Shown here piece after piece: positions 1 through 7,217 of a stretch of 64,000 nt of DNA. The position numbers and the translations under genes are program-made. Below the pieces are notes generated by a model, which was not told where the DNA came from, searched no databases, and saw nothing but the letters and a program-made list of their open reading frames with translations. The stretch comes from Lachnoanaerobaculum sanguinis (GTDB taxonomy: Bacteria; Bacillota; Clostridia; Lachnospirales; Lachnospiraceae), in assembly GCF_033242365.1 (NCBI RefSeq), contig NZ_BTHK01000013.1:23557-87556 (forward strand). The letters are read 5' to 3'. How positions within the stretch are numbered: position 1 is the first letter of the stretch; each line of letters starts with the position of its first letter.

Positions 1-898
1 TTGTTACACCGAAATGACCGTTTATAGCCAGATATCCTCCGACTACGGCTATTACTACATAGCTTAAGTTTCCTATTTGTGCAACTATAGGCATAAGTAT
101 ATTTGCATATCCGTTTGCTTTTGAAGCAGCCACACAGAGATCTTCATTTATACCCTTAAATCCCTCTATGTTCTTATCTTCATAGTTGAATACCTTTACA
201 ACCTTTTGTCCGCTTATCATCTCTTCTATATATCCGTTTACTTTTCCAAGAGTAGCCTGCTGTATACCGAAATATTTACCCGAAAGACTTGCGGCCTTAC
301 CTGAAGCCTGTACGGAAATAATAATCATAATAACCGATACCACCGTCATCATAGGGCTTAAAATAAGCATTGTTACAAATACGGCAACAAGTGAAATCAA
401 TGCTTCCACCAGCTGTGGGAAGGATATTCCTATAAACTGTCGCAATGTATCCGTATCATTGGTGTAGATTGACATGATATCACCATGTGAATGTGTATCA
501 AAATATCTTATAGGAAGTTTTTCCATATGTGCAAAAAGATTTCTTCTTATCTCACGCATGGTTCCCTGTCCTACATTTACCATTATTCTATTGTATGTAT
601 ATGCGGCTAACACACCGGCTGTAAATATACATATCAGTTTACCTATCTCAATTGCAAGCGGAGTAAAATCAGGATTACTTTCTTTTGTAAGAGGAATTAT
701 ATAATTATCTATAATATCCTGCATAACGGAAGCACTCAGAGAACTTACTACCGCCGATATCAGTATTCCTATAATTACAATAAAGATACTTTTTTTATAG
801 TTCTTTAATACAAGTGATATTACTCTTTTCATGCTGTCACTTGCAACAACCTGTATAGTTTGATTTATACCGCCTTTTTCTCTATTTATTCCCGACAT
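1..898 (-). CDS. ABC exporter half-transporter, N-terminal part (runs off the window)
   Basis: About 299 codons are visible, beginning MSGINREKGG; the rest lies beyond the window. What is seen is the membrane domain of a type IV (exporter) ABC half-transporter: hydrophobic segments separated by the characteristic loop 'LPIRYFDTHSHGDIMSIYTND' region, where the family has F(D/F)xxxxGxxxxRxxND. The nucleotide-binding domain must follow off-window. Its ATG overlaps the stop of the upstream ABC gene (TAATG), so the two are translationally coupled and probably form a heterodimer exporting drugs, lipids or peptides. The substrate cannot be read from the sequence. Because the partner's ATP site is degenerate, this subunit should carry the canonical catalytic residues. 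Confidence 0.9.
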   Translation of the reverse strand, partial: MSGINREKGGINQTIQVVASDSMKRVISLVLKNYKKSIFIVIIGILISAVVSSLSASVMQDIIDNYIIPLTKESNPDFTPLAIEIGKLICIFTAGVLAAYTYNRIMVNVGQGTMREIRRNLFAHMEKLPIRYFDTHSHGDIMSIYTNDTDTLRQFIGISFPQLVEALISLVAVFVTMLILSPMMTVVSVIMIIISVQASGKAASLSGKYFGIQQATLGKVNGYIEEMISGQKVVKVFNYEDKNIEGFKGINEDLCVAASKANGYANILMPIVAQIGNLSYVVIAVVGGYLAINGHFGVT

Positions 899-2643
899 TA
901 TGCACCTGCCTTATCAAAATCCGCATTGCCTTCAGACTGCGCATTTGCTGTGGATCTGTAAATCTCATTAGTCTCAAGCAATTTTTCATGTGTATCAAAT
1001 CCGACAATCTTACCGTTATCCATTACAATAATCTTATCAGCCTCTTTTATGGATGATATTCTTTGAGAGATAATGATTTTTGTAGTATTCGGTATCTCTT
1101 CTTTGAACGCTCTTCTTATCTTTGCATCTGTAGCGGTATCTACAGCAGATGTAGAGTCATCAAGTATCAATATCTTAGGGTTTTTAAGCAGTGCTCTTGC
1201 AATGCAAAGTCTCTGCTTTTGCCCACCTGATACATTGCTTCCGCCACGCTCTATCCATGTATCATACTTTTCAGGCATTCTTTCTATAAACTCATCCGCA
1301 CAAGCAAGTTCACAGGCTCTCTTTATCTCATCCAAAGTAGCGTTTTCATTTCCCCAACGAAGATTGTCGATTATACTGCCTGAGAAGAGTACATTTTTTT
1401 GTAATACCACACTTACCGCATCTCTAAGACTCTTTATATCATAATCCTTTACATTCTTTCCGCCCACATATACTTTTCCCTGTGTGGCATCATAAAGTCT
1501 TGGAATAAGATTTACCAAAGATGTCTTTGAACTGCCTGTACCACCGATTATTCCTATAGTCTGGCCTGATGCTATATGAATATTTATATTTGACAGTACA
1601 GGCTTTCCGATACCTGCTTTATATGAAAAGCTTACATTATCAAAGTCGATGCTGCCGTCCTTTACCTCTTTAGACGCATTTTCCTTTGACTTAATATCAC
1701 TTTCCTCCTGCAAAACTTCAGCAATTCTCTTTGCACTTGCTTCAGATAAAGTAATCATTACAAATGCAAACGAGAGCATCATCAGGGATATAAGTATACT
1801 CATTATATATGAAAAAAGAGATGTAAGTTCACCTGTAGTTAATGCTCCGGCTACAATTCTTTTTGCACCGAACCATGACAGCGCAATTATGCAGGCATAT
1901 ATTGTAAGCATCATCAAAGGATTGTTTAATACAACAAGTGATTCCGCCTTTACAAACAACTGATATAAATTTGTTATAGCCTTATCAAACTTGGATATTT
2001 CCTTATCTTCCTGTACATATGATTTTACAACTCTTATACCTGAGATATTTTCCTGTACATTTGCATTCAATGCATCATACTTTTCAAATACCTGATTAAA
2101 GAGTTTAAAAGCTACGGCGATTATAAGAGCAAGGGCTGTAGCTAAAAAGAATATGGCAACAAAGAATATAACAGACATATCTTTTGATATAGATACAGTC
2201 ATAATCAAAGCAAAAATAAGTGTGGCCGGAGCTCTCATCAACATTCTAAGTATCATTTGATATGAATTTTGGACATTGGTTATATCTGTAGTAAGTCTTG
2301 TAACAAGACTTGCACTTGAAAATTTATCAATATTTGAGAAGGAGAAATTTTGAATATTTCTAAACATACCTTCTCTCAAATTTTTAGCAAATCCTGCTGA
2401 AGCATTTGCACCGTAAATACCCGCGGCTATACCGCATATAAGCCCAAGAACGGCAAGCGCTATCATAATTGAACCGTATTTTATTACCGCATTGAAATCA
2501 TTAATTGCAACACCTTTATCAATAATAAATGTCATCATATACGGTATAAGTAATTCAAATATTACTTCACCAATTATAAATACAATTGTGAGCAGGGAAG
2601 CAAGTTTATATTCTTTTATATATTTTGCCAGCACCTTTAACAT
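898..2643 (-). CDS. ABC exporter half-transporter with degenerate ATPase site (TM287/LmrC-like)
   Basis: A 581-aa fused membrane plus ATPase half-transporter. The ATG at 2643 is preferred over an in-frame start 12 codons upstream because it has AGGAG seven bases before it. The N-terminal ~320 residues are hydrophobic with about six membrane segments. The ATPase shows Walker A GGTGSSKTS, Q-loop VVLQKN, signature VSGGQKQRL and Walker B ILILDD. The residue after Walker B is Asp instead of the catalytic Glu, and the switch His is replaced by Gln (ISQRISS). That paired degeneracy is typical of one subunit of heterodimeric exporters such as TM287/288 and LmrCD. The next gene downstream is the expected partner. 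Its start lies just after a terminator hairpin that isolates it from the tRNA. Confidence 0.93.
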   Translation of the reverse strand: MLKVLAKYIKEYKLASLLTIVFIIGEVIFELLIPYMMTFIIDKGVAINDFNAVIKYGSIMIALAVLGLICGIAAGIYGANASAGFAKNLREGMFRNIQNFSFSNIDKFSSASLVTRLTTDITNVQNSYQMILRMLMRAPATLIFALIMTVSISKDMSVIFFVAIFFLATALALIIAVAFKLFNQVFEKYDALNANVQENISGIRVVKSYVQEDKEISKFDKAITNLYQLFVKAESLVVLNNPLMMLTIYACIIALSWFGAKRIVAGALTTGELTSLFSYIMSILISLMMLSFAFVMITLSEASAKRIAEVLQEESDIKSKENASKEVKDGSIDFDNVSFSYKAGIGKPVLSNINIHIASGQTIGIIGGTGSSKTSLVNLIPRLYDATQGKVYVGGKNVKDYDIKSLRDAVSVVLQKNVLFSGSIIDNLRWGNENATLDEIKRACELACADEFIERMPEKYDTWIERGGSNVSGGQKQRLCIARALLKNPKILILDDSTSAVDTATDAKIRRAFKEEIPNTTKIIISQRISSIKEADKIIVMDNGKIVGFDTHEKLLETNEIYRSTANAQSEGNADFDKAGA

Positions 2644-2664
2644 ATGTTTTCTCCTCTCTAATAT

Positions 2665-2690
2665 AAAAAAAAATTGCACATAATGTACAA
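2665..2690 (-). terminator. Intrinsic terminator after tRNA-Leu
   Basis: On the minus strand a 6-bp stem TTGTAC/GTGCAA (one G-U pair) with a 5-nt loop is followed by an uninterrupted T tract. It lies between the tRNA and the ABC gene, and ends transcription from the tRNA or rplT before the exporter operon. Confidence 0.75.
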
Positions 2691-2733
2691 TCTTTTAAAA
2701 CGAAATACCTCTAAATATTCAAGATAAATTTCA

Positions 2734-2817
2734 TGCAGAAAAAGGGACTTGAACCCTCATGATATTGCTATCACACGGACCTGAACCGTGCGCGTCTGCC
2801 AATTCCGCCATTTCTGC
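2734..2817 (-). tRNA. tRNA-Leu (anticodon CAG)
   Basis: The minus strand folds into a class II tRNA. The acceptor stem GCAGAAA/TTTCTGC is a perfect 7 bp with discriminator A. The anticodon stem CACGG/CCGTG encloses loop TTCAGGT, giving anticodon CAG. There is a long variable arm (GATAGCAATATC) and a T-loop GTTCAAGTC. CCA is not encoded. It lies about 55 nt after rplT with no good terminator between them, so it may be cotranscribed with the infC operon. No integrated element borders it. Confidence 0.95.
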
Positions 2818-2824
2818 TTATAAC

Positions 2825-2849
2825 GCCACGTAAGATTTACTTACGTGGC
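2825..2849. other. 10-bp perfect hairpin between rplT and tRNA-Leu
   Basis: GCCACGTAAG and its exact complement are separated by 5 nt. Neither strand has a T tract after it, so it is unlikely to be a strong intrinsic terminator. It may be a processing site or 3'-end stabiliser separating rplT mRNA from the tRNA. Confidence 0.5.
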
Positions 2850-2871
2850 AAGTATAATACAATACTAATTA

Positions 2872-3228
2872 TTATGCAAGCTTAGATTTTGCAACTTCTG
2901 CCAACTTAGCAAAACCTGCAGCATCATTTACAGCCAACTCGGCAAGCATCTTTCTGTTCATATCAACGCCTGCAACCTTAAGTCCGTGCATAAGCTTTGA
3001 GTATGAAAGACCGTTGATTCTTGCAGCCGCATTGATTCTTGCGATCCAGAGCTGTCTGAACTGTCTCTTTCTCTCTTTTCTACCTGCATAAGCACTTGCT
3101 AAAGCTCTCATTACAGACTGCTTTGCAATTCTGTACTGCTTTGAACGAGCTCCTCTATATCCCTTTGCAAGTTTTAAAACTCTATTATGTCTTTTCTTTG
3201 CATTTAAAGCACCTTTAACTCTTGCCAT
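2872..3228 (-). CDS. rplT: 50S ribosomal protein L20
   Basis: 118 aa, the normal bacterial length, beginning MARVKGALNAKKRHNRVLKLAKGY. It has the basic N-terminal extension and the globular C-terminal region (ARINGLSYSKLMHGLK) typical of L20. L20 binds 23S rRNA early in large-subunit assembly. In Firmicutes it also represses its own operon by binding the infC leader. It is the last gene of infC-rpmI-rplT, 27 bases after rpmI, with AGGAGG seven bases before the ATG. Confidence 0.98.
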   Translation of the reverse strand: MARVKGALNAKKRHNRVLKLAKGYRGARSKQYRIAKQSVMRALASAYAGRKERKRQFRQLWIARINAAARINGLSYSKLMHGLKVAGVDMNRKMLAELAVNDAAGFAKLAEVAKSKLA

Positions 3229-3255
3229 TTAAAAACCTCCTAACCCTTTGTCAAC

Positions 3256-3453
3256 TTATAGATATGGTAAAATTTTCTTCATAACTTTTGCGTTTGTAGC
3301 ATCTGTTACGATATCTTTTCTAAGATTTCTTTTTCTCTTTGTTGACTTCTTAGTTAAGATATGTGACTTATAAGCTTTGTTTCTTACAAGCTTACCTGTT
3401 CCTGTTTTCTTAAAACGCTTCGCTGCTGCTTTGTTTGTCTTTAGCTTTGGCAT
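3256..3453 (-). CDS. rpmI: 50S ribosomal protein L35
   Basis: 65 aa, full length for the family, highly basic, beginning MPKLKTNKAAAKRFKKTGTG. A structural protein of the large subunit. It lies between infC and rplT with a strong AGGAGG site, which is the conserved operon order in Firmicutes. Confidence 0.98.
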   Translation of the reverse strand: MPKLKTNKAAAKRFKKTGTGKLVRNKAYKSHILTKKSTKRKRNLRKDIVTDATNAKVMKKILPYL

Positions 3454-3481
3454 AATGAATCCTCCTTTTATTACAATATCT

Positions 3482-3991
3482 TTAAGCCTTCTTTGCTGAT
3501 AAAAACATTACCAAACTTCTTCCTTCTGCCTTAGAAGGTTTGTCAATTGTTGCCACATCTGAAAGAGCCTCGGCAAAATCATCCAAAATATATTTTGACT
3601 TGAACATTCTTGCCATCTCCCTGCCTCTGAATCTTAGAGTAACTTTAACTTTGTTTCCCTTTTCCAAGAATTTTCTGGCTGAACCGACTTTAGTATTAAG
3701 ATCATTAGTGTCAATATTTGGAGATAAACGAACCTCTTTTACTTCTATTGTCTTTTGCTTTTTCTTTGCTTCCTTATCTTTTCTGGCAAGTTCATATCTG
3801 AATTTACCATAATCAATAATTTTACAAACAGGGGGTTTAGCTGTCGGAGCAATAAGAACCAAATCCAAGCCTGCTTCCTCTGCTTTTTCCCTTGCCTCAT
3901 TTATTGAAACTACACCTAACTGTTCACCCTCTGATGAAATAAGACGAACTTCTTTAGCTTTAATCTGTTCGTTAATCAATTGTTCGCTAAT
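3482..3991 (-). CDS. infC: Translation initiation factor IF-3 (ATT start)
   Basis: 169 aa when read from an ATT codon at 3991, giving ISEQLINEQIKAKEVRLI, the usual N-terminus of IF-3. GGAGG lies nine bases upstream of the ATT. The TTG four codons further on has no ribosome-binding site of its own, and choosing it would cut off conserved residues. IF-3 binds the 30S subunit, discriminates against non-canonical start codons and prevents premature 50S joining. Using AUU for its own start is the known autoregulatory trick, in which high IF-3 rejects its own message. Both the N-domain and the C-domain (KVKVTLRFRGREMAR) are intact. The gene opens the infC-rpmI-rplT operon and is preceded by a structured leader. 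Confidence 0.96.
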   Translation of the reverse strand: MSEQLINEQIKAKEVRLISSEGEQLGVVSINEAREKAEEAGLDLVLIAPTAKPPVCKIIDYGKFRYELARKDKEAKKKQKTIEVKEVRLSPNIDTNDLNTKVGSARKFLEKGNKVKVTLRFRGREMARMFKSKYILDDFAEALSDVATIDKPSKAEGRSLVMFLSAKKA

Positions 3992-4009
3992 ACCTTTATA
4001 CCTCCATTT

Positions 4010-4140
4010 TCTTTACCAATATAAAAAGGCAGATAGAAAACTATCCGCCCAAATAATCATTTAATCAAAAATCAAAAAATGCTTATATGAACCAAAGTCA
4101 CTCCTGTGCTAAGGTGAGGCGAACCTGCTTTCTTTCAACG
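4010..4140 (-). promoter_or_regulatory. infC operon leader RNA (probably L20-responsive)
   Basis: About 130 nt of transcribed leader lie between the promoter and infC. They hold a conserved-looking block (GCAGGTTCGCC ... CTTAGCACAGGAGTGAC) followed by the attenuator hairpin listed separately. Firmicute infC operons are controlled by ribosomal protein L20 acting on such a leader to cause premature termination. Assignment to that class is by position and architecture; an L20-leader covariance-model hit would confirm it. Confidence 0.65.
4022..4049 (-). terminator. Attenuator terminator in the infC leader
   Basis: On the minus strand GGCGGATAG, a TTTT loop and CTATCTGCC form a 9-bp stem followed by TTTTTAT. 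Sitting inside the leader before the infC ribosome-binding site, it fits a regulated terminator, not an operon end. Confidence 0.8.
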
Positions 4141-4145
4141 TGTCT

Positions 4146-4174
4146 ATACTATCAGTTTTCTTTTTGTTTGTCAA
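4146..4174 (-). promoter_or_regulatory. Sigma-A-type promoter of the infC operon
   Basis: TTGACA (-35) and TAGTAT (-10) are separated by exactly 17 bases on the minus strand, with transcription expected to start a few bases downstream, ahead of the leader. Confidence 0.8.
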
Positions 4175-4209
4175 TAAGTTTTTTTGTTTTTATGGATGTA
4201 CGTAAAGTC

Positions 4210-4238
4210 AAGCATTAAATGCAAAACTTTTAATGCTT
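4210..4238. other. 10-bp inverted repeat between the infC promoter and the IS30 gene
   Basis: AAGCATTAAA and TTTAATGCTT flank a 9-nt loop. On the plus strand it is followed by a T-rich run, so it resembles a weak terminator. On the minus strand there is no T tract. The surrounding 4175-4327 stretch shows no gene. Confidence 0.4.
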
Positions 4239-4272
4239 TATTTCTTTTCATCTTATTGCACTAATCTCTCTT

Positions 4273-5419
4273 TTTTTATTTTGAATTAAGAGACACTATC
4301 TACCCATATCATTTTTATTTGCCTTACTTATGCTATTATTTTCTTTATTTCATCATTAAAAACTTCTATTGCAGACCGACCTTCAAACAATTTTCTCGGA
4401 TAGTTGTTAATCCAATCTTCTACTGTCTGAATATCAGAATCTGTCATGTGGTCGAAGTTTGTTCCCTTCGGAATTTTTCTCCTGATTAGTTTATTTTGAT
4501 TTTCATTGCTACCTCTTTCATATGAGCAGTAAGGGTGGCAGTAATAAATTTTTGTTCTGTCACTATCTAAACAGCGACTTGATTTTTGCATTCTTTCCCA
4601 GTCAGCAAACTCGGAGCCATTATCTACAGTTATAGTTTTAAATATATCATTAAACTTCTCACCCCATTTGGCTTCTATTTTATTTAAGCTTTCACAAACT
4701 TGTTCTGTGGTATGCTCCTTGAGCAAACAAATTATTTCTATTCTGGATTTTCTCTCTGTAAGGACCAACAAGCTGTGCTTGCTCTCACCTCTTTTTCCAA
4801 TTACACTATCCATTTCCCAGTGACCGAACTCTTCACGAGTATCTATTGTTTCCGGTCTCTTTTCTATACTTATTCCTCTGACTCCTCTTGATTGTCTTTT
4901 TATTTTTCTTACTTTCTTTTTTCTAATTCCCTTTACCGGAAGTGTCTTGTTTGTGATTCTTAAAAATATACCTTTATCTATGTAGCTGTATAAAGTTGGT
5001 TTGCTTATAGTGGTTTTAAACTGCAGACCTTGCGTTGCAATCTCTAAAAGAACAGCTTCAGGAGAGTATCCATCATCCGCTATTCTATCTTCGATATAAC
5101 TTGCTAATTCATGATCACACCCTATTTTCAGTTCCGGTCCTTTTGCCTTTAAATTTGCCTTATATTTTTCTTCAGCGATATCCGGTGAGTATCTTTCTTC
5201 TTCCGTCAGATCTGAATTGGTATGTGTATATCGTCCTCTTTTTAATTCTCTGTAAATTGTACTTATATGTACACCGATCTGATCAGCTATCGATCTCCGA
5301 CTAATCCCTGCTTTTTCAAGTGCCTCTATTTTTAGTCTATCAAATCTACTTAATTGTTTAAACCTTCGCATATCACCACCTCCAATTAACTCTAATATTG
5401 TTACTTAAAGTTATAAAAA
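4273..5419 (-). mobile_element. IS30-family insertion sequence (ends approximate)
   Basis: Carries one full-length IS30-type transposase. Possible imperfect terminal inverted repeats begin TTTTTAT at both ends and contain TTAAG ... ACA, at about 4273-4294 and 5399-5419, but the match has several mismatches. No convincing target duplication was found, so the limits are tentative. It lies between the host infC operon and the plus-strand module next to the prophage. Confidence 0.5.
4328..5371 (-). CDS. IS30-family transposase
   Basis: 347 aa, full length for the family. An N-terminal helix-turn-helix (residues ~5-46, ending STIYRELKRG) is followed by a DDE integrase core. The acidic triad is visible: D188 in HWEMDSVIG, D250 in TVDNGSEF and E290 in RGSNENQNK. 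The SxxPxLY-type region and the closing NNYPRKLFEGRSAIEVF are characteristic. The enzyme cuts and joins the IS ends, often at palindromic targets. The frame is intact, so it may still be active. It sits immediately beside a prophage with no recognisable integrase, which may be coincidence. Confidence 0.95.
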   Translation of the reverse strand: MRRFKQLSRFDRLKIEALEKAGISRRSIADQIGVHISTIYRELKRGRYTHTNSDLTEEERYSPDIAEEKYKANLKAKGPELKIGCDHELASYIEDRIADDGYSPEAVLLEIATQGLQFKTTISKPTLYSYIDKGIFLRITNKTLPVKGIRKKKVRKIKRQSRGVRGISIEKRPETIDTREEFGHWEMDSVIGKRGESKHSLLVLTERKSRIEIICLLKEHTTEQVCESLNKIEAKWGEKFNDIFKTITVDNGSEFADWERMQKSSRCLDSDRTKIYYCHPYCSYERGSNENQNKLIRRKIPKGTNFDHMTDSDIQTVEDWINNYPRKLFEGRSAIEVFNDEIKKIIA

Positions 5420-5514
5420 TCAATACTTATTTTTATGAAATAACCAACAAACATATCACCAAAACGTTGATTTAAGTTTGTACATTATTAATGTTATATA
5501 TAACTTGAAGTTAT
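5400..5514. promoter_or_regulatory. Two related palindromes exactly 100 bp apart (candidate operators)
   Basis: TTACTTAAAGTTA begins at 5401 and ATAACTTGAAGTTAT at 5500. The second is a perfect 15-bp palindrome and the first a near-perfect version of it. The second overlaps an AT-rich stretch where a promoter for the following plus-strand gene would lie. This suggests a repressor operator pair; the first copy overlaps the presumptive IS30 end. Confidence 0.4.
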
Positions 5515-5569
5515 ATTCAAGTCAAGGTAAGATACACGAACCTAAAGGATTGAAAAGGAGATATTTATT

Positions 5570-5824
5570 ATGAAATGGGTAGTTATTATGGTTGGAAATG
5601 GAACGGATGGCGATCCTGAAAATGGATTTCGAGGACCATCATGGTTTAAAGACCTTATCGAAGCGAATTGCGAAAATGAGGCAATTAAAGCTGCAGAGGC
5701 TGAGTGGAATGACTCATGTGAGCCTAATCGCTTTAGTTGCTCCGGTGCAGAAGTTGCAACCAAGGAAGAAATTGCCGAATACAATGAGATGCGTAACATG
5801 TGGGAAAATCCACCATTTGTGTAA
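5570..5824 (+). CDS. Small acidic protein of unknown function
   Basis: 84 aa starting MKWVVIMVGNGTDGDPENG, with AAGGAG nine bases before the ATG. Rich in Glu, Asn and Trp, with two Cys (residues ~34 and 50, plus one near 57) and no signal peptide or membrane segment. I do not recognise a family. It opens a plus-strand module opposite in orientation to the prophage genes and is followed after 30 bases by a second small gene with its own AGGAGG. A regulatory palindrome lies about 60 bases upstream. Confidence 0.6.
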   Translation: MKWVVIMVGNGTDGDPENGFRGPSWFKDLIEANCENEAIKAAEAEWNDSCEPNRFSCSGAEVATKEEIAEYNEMRNMWENPPFV

Positions 5825-5854
5825 AAAGGAAGATATTATCAGGAGGATTCAGCA

Positions 5855-6076
5855 ATGAAAAAACAAGGAAGTATCACAGGGTTAGCGCAAGAGGTTTTTA
5901 TGGAATACGTAGAAAAGAGTAGCGCATACGATTTTACAATAAACCAACTACTAATTGATATTACAAATGAATTTAATGCTGTTTATGACAGTGCCGACGT
6001 TGATTTTACTATTGAAAGTTTACCTTTGACCGCTCAAGAGGAATTTATAAAAAGAGCATTTCAACTTGTAGTGTAG
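5855..6076 (+). CDS. Small hypothetical protein, second gene of the plus-strand module
   Basis: 73 aa, beginning MKKQGSITGLAQEVFMEYVEKS, with AGGAGG eight bases upstream. Mostly predicted helical and acidic, with no recognisable domain. It is probably cotranscribed with the gene before it. A roughly 400-nt non-coding but structured stretch follows immediately. It might be a host or phage accessory protein; nothing in the sequence decides. Confidence 0.6.
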   Translation: MKKQGSITGLAQEVFMEYVEKSSAYDFTINQLLIDITNEFNAVYDSADVDFTIESLPLTAQEEFIKRAFQLVV

Positions 6077-6077
6077 T

Positions 6078-6479
6078 CTACTATATGCCTTGCTGGTGGG
6101 TGGTTAAACCAGATTTTATATTTCATCTGATATATAGAACTTATTTTAACTCTAAGCCACCATTGTTCGGTCCCAAGTCCGGAATGAAAAAGTGTGAGGG
6201 GAGCAAGAATTATGCCGTGTCTGAGTGTTGGTTGACAGGTTTGACTGGTTTTTAATGTGAAAGCCTTAAAAGTAGGAGGAGTTATTGGCACTGCCGATTA
6301 CCTATTGCAACTTGTTGATTTTGTTTCCTGCTTTGCAGAGGAAGGTTAGGTGATGTGTAGTTAGAAACGATGCTTCTACCAATGAGCAGTATCACTGGTC
6401 ACTCTATCCATTCGAGTGAAATCGAAGGGCGACATGGCTTAATTCATTTTTATTGTTTATGAAAGGGTACATTTAAATT
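6078..6479 (+). ncRNA. Candidate large structured RNA or long regulatory leader
   Basis: About 400 nt without a credible reading frame and visibly richer in G+C than its flanks. Several nested pairings can be drawn: CTTGCT (6089) with AGCAAG (6202); CTGGT/ACCAG within it; ATTACCTA (~6297) with TAGGTGAT (~6347) enclosing a CTGC/GCAG hairpin; and TCACTC (6399) with GAGTGA (6414), a perfect 6-bp hairpin. It ends just before an XRE gene, so it could be that gene's leader or a free-standing RNA. Large ornate phage RNAs (GOLLD, ROOL) have similar size and setting, but I cannot assign it to either. Confidence 0.45.
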
Positions 6480-6692
6480 ATGATTCAAAAAGACAAATTA
6501 TTAGGAATAATGCATGCTCATGGTGATAAGTGCAAGGATTTGGCAGAAGCCATCGGCATGTCAGTTCCAAACTTTTCAACTATCTGGAATGGCAGAAGTG
6601 AGTTCTCTATAAAATATATTCGTAAAATTGCAACTCGTTATAATTTATCAGCAAATGAAGTGTATGAAATCTTCTTATTTCCGGGGAAATAA
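6480..6692 (+). CDS. Small XRE/Cro-type DNA-binding protein
   Basis: 70 aa consisting of little more than a helix-turn-helix: KDLAEAIGMSVPNFSTIWNGRSEFSIKYIRKIATRYNLS. This matches the short Cro-like regulators common in clostridial phages. It lacks the C-terminal domain of a CI repressor. A moderate GAAAGGG site lies about 13 bases before the ATG. It is the last gene of the plus-strand module and converges on the phage holin, with a shared terminator between. It probably regulates either the module or phage lytic functions. Confidence 0.8.
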   Translation: MIQKDKLLGIMHAHGDKCKDLAEAIGMSVPNFSTIWNGRSEFSIKYIRKIATRYNLSANEVYEIFLFPGK

Positions 6693-6724
6693 AAAGTTAT
6701 ATAATATTTTAATGCAGGAATAAC

Positions 6725-6774
6725 AAAAAGCCTTGCACTGGAAGAGTGCTATCACTCCCAGGCAAGGCCTTTTT
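6725..6774. terminator. Bidirectional terminator between the XRE gene and holin
   Basis: GCCTTGC pairs with GCAAGGC, and an inner GAGTG/CACTC helix extends the stem. T tracts lie on both sides (AAAAA before, TTTTT after on the plus strand). It ends the XRE transcript rightward and the phage late transcript leftward. Confidence 0.9.
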
Positions 6775-6777
6775 AAT

Positions 6778-7206
6778 TTATTTCACTACATCTCCATCGG
6801 AGCTTTTCTTTAAAATATCTATAGCCTTTGCAATCGCTACCGGAATCGGAATTCCCATCAGTCCAGCATTCTCTATGATTGAAATGCTTTCATTTACTAT
6901 GAATGCTATTATTACAGCATCCTTTATGTACGTAGTCTGCATCACTATATCAAGTCTGACCGCTACTAAAACTATTAGAAGAGCTACTCCCTTCCTACAT
7001 AGCCCCTTGAACCCTGCTCTGGATTCAAGAGCCCCATTCTCCGACTTCTTGCTCTTCTTGAAAATTCCAGCGACTATTAGTCCTGTGACATAATCAACTG
7101 ACATAAAAATCATAAGAGTGATAAGGGCATCACTCCATCCTCCAAAGGCCATGGCTATAAATCCTCCCACCAATCCAACTGCTGAATATAAAACACTTGC
7201 TCTCAT
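6778..7206 (-). CDS. Phage holin (holin_4 / TcdE-like family)
   Basis: 142 aa with several hydrophobic segments: VGLVGGFIAMAFGG, ALITLMIFMSVDYVTGLIV and later helices. The motif MSVDYVTGLI followed by a KSKKSENG cytoplasmic stretch and SRAGFKGLCRKG is typical of the phage_holin_4_1 family. Holins form membrane lesions that let endolysin reach peptidoglycan and set lysis timing. It follows the endolysin after 11 bases, forming the lysis pair, and ends at a bidirectional terminator. Confidence 0.92.
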   Translation of the reverse strand: MRASVLYSAVGLVGGFIAMAFGGWSDALITLMIFMSVDYVTGLIVAGIFKKSKKSENGALESRAGFKGLCRKGVALLIVLVAVRLDIVMQTTYIKDAVIIAFIVNESISIIENAGLMGIPIPVAIAKAIDILKKSSDGDVVK

Positions 7207-7217
7207 AAGCTCCTCCT

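Noticed and set aside
2734..2817. tRNA-Leu as prophage attachment site
   Set aside because: It is about 4 kb from the prophage, separated by the intact infC operon, and no copy of its 3' end was seen at the right border.
2825..2849. Hairpin after rplT considered as an operon terminator
   Set aside because: No T tract follows on the minus strand, and the better terminator comes after the tRNA.
4700..5304. Plus-strand frames inside the transposase gene
   Set aside because: Shadows of the intact IS30 transposase with no ribosome-binding sites.
4273..5419. Clear IS30 terminal repeats and target duplication
   Set aside because: Only an imperfect match between the ends was found; boundaries are given as approximate.
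6078..6479. Possible tRNA, tmRNA or RNase P RNA
   Set aside because: No T-loop in a suitable fold, no tag reading frame with tRNA-like ends, and the RNase P conserved blocks are absent.
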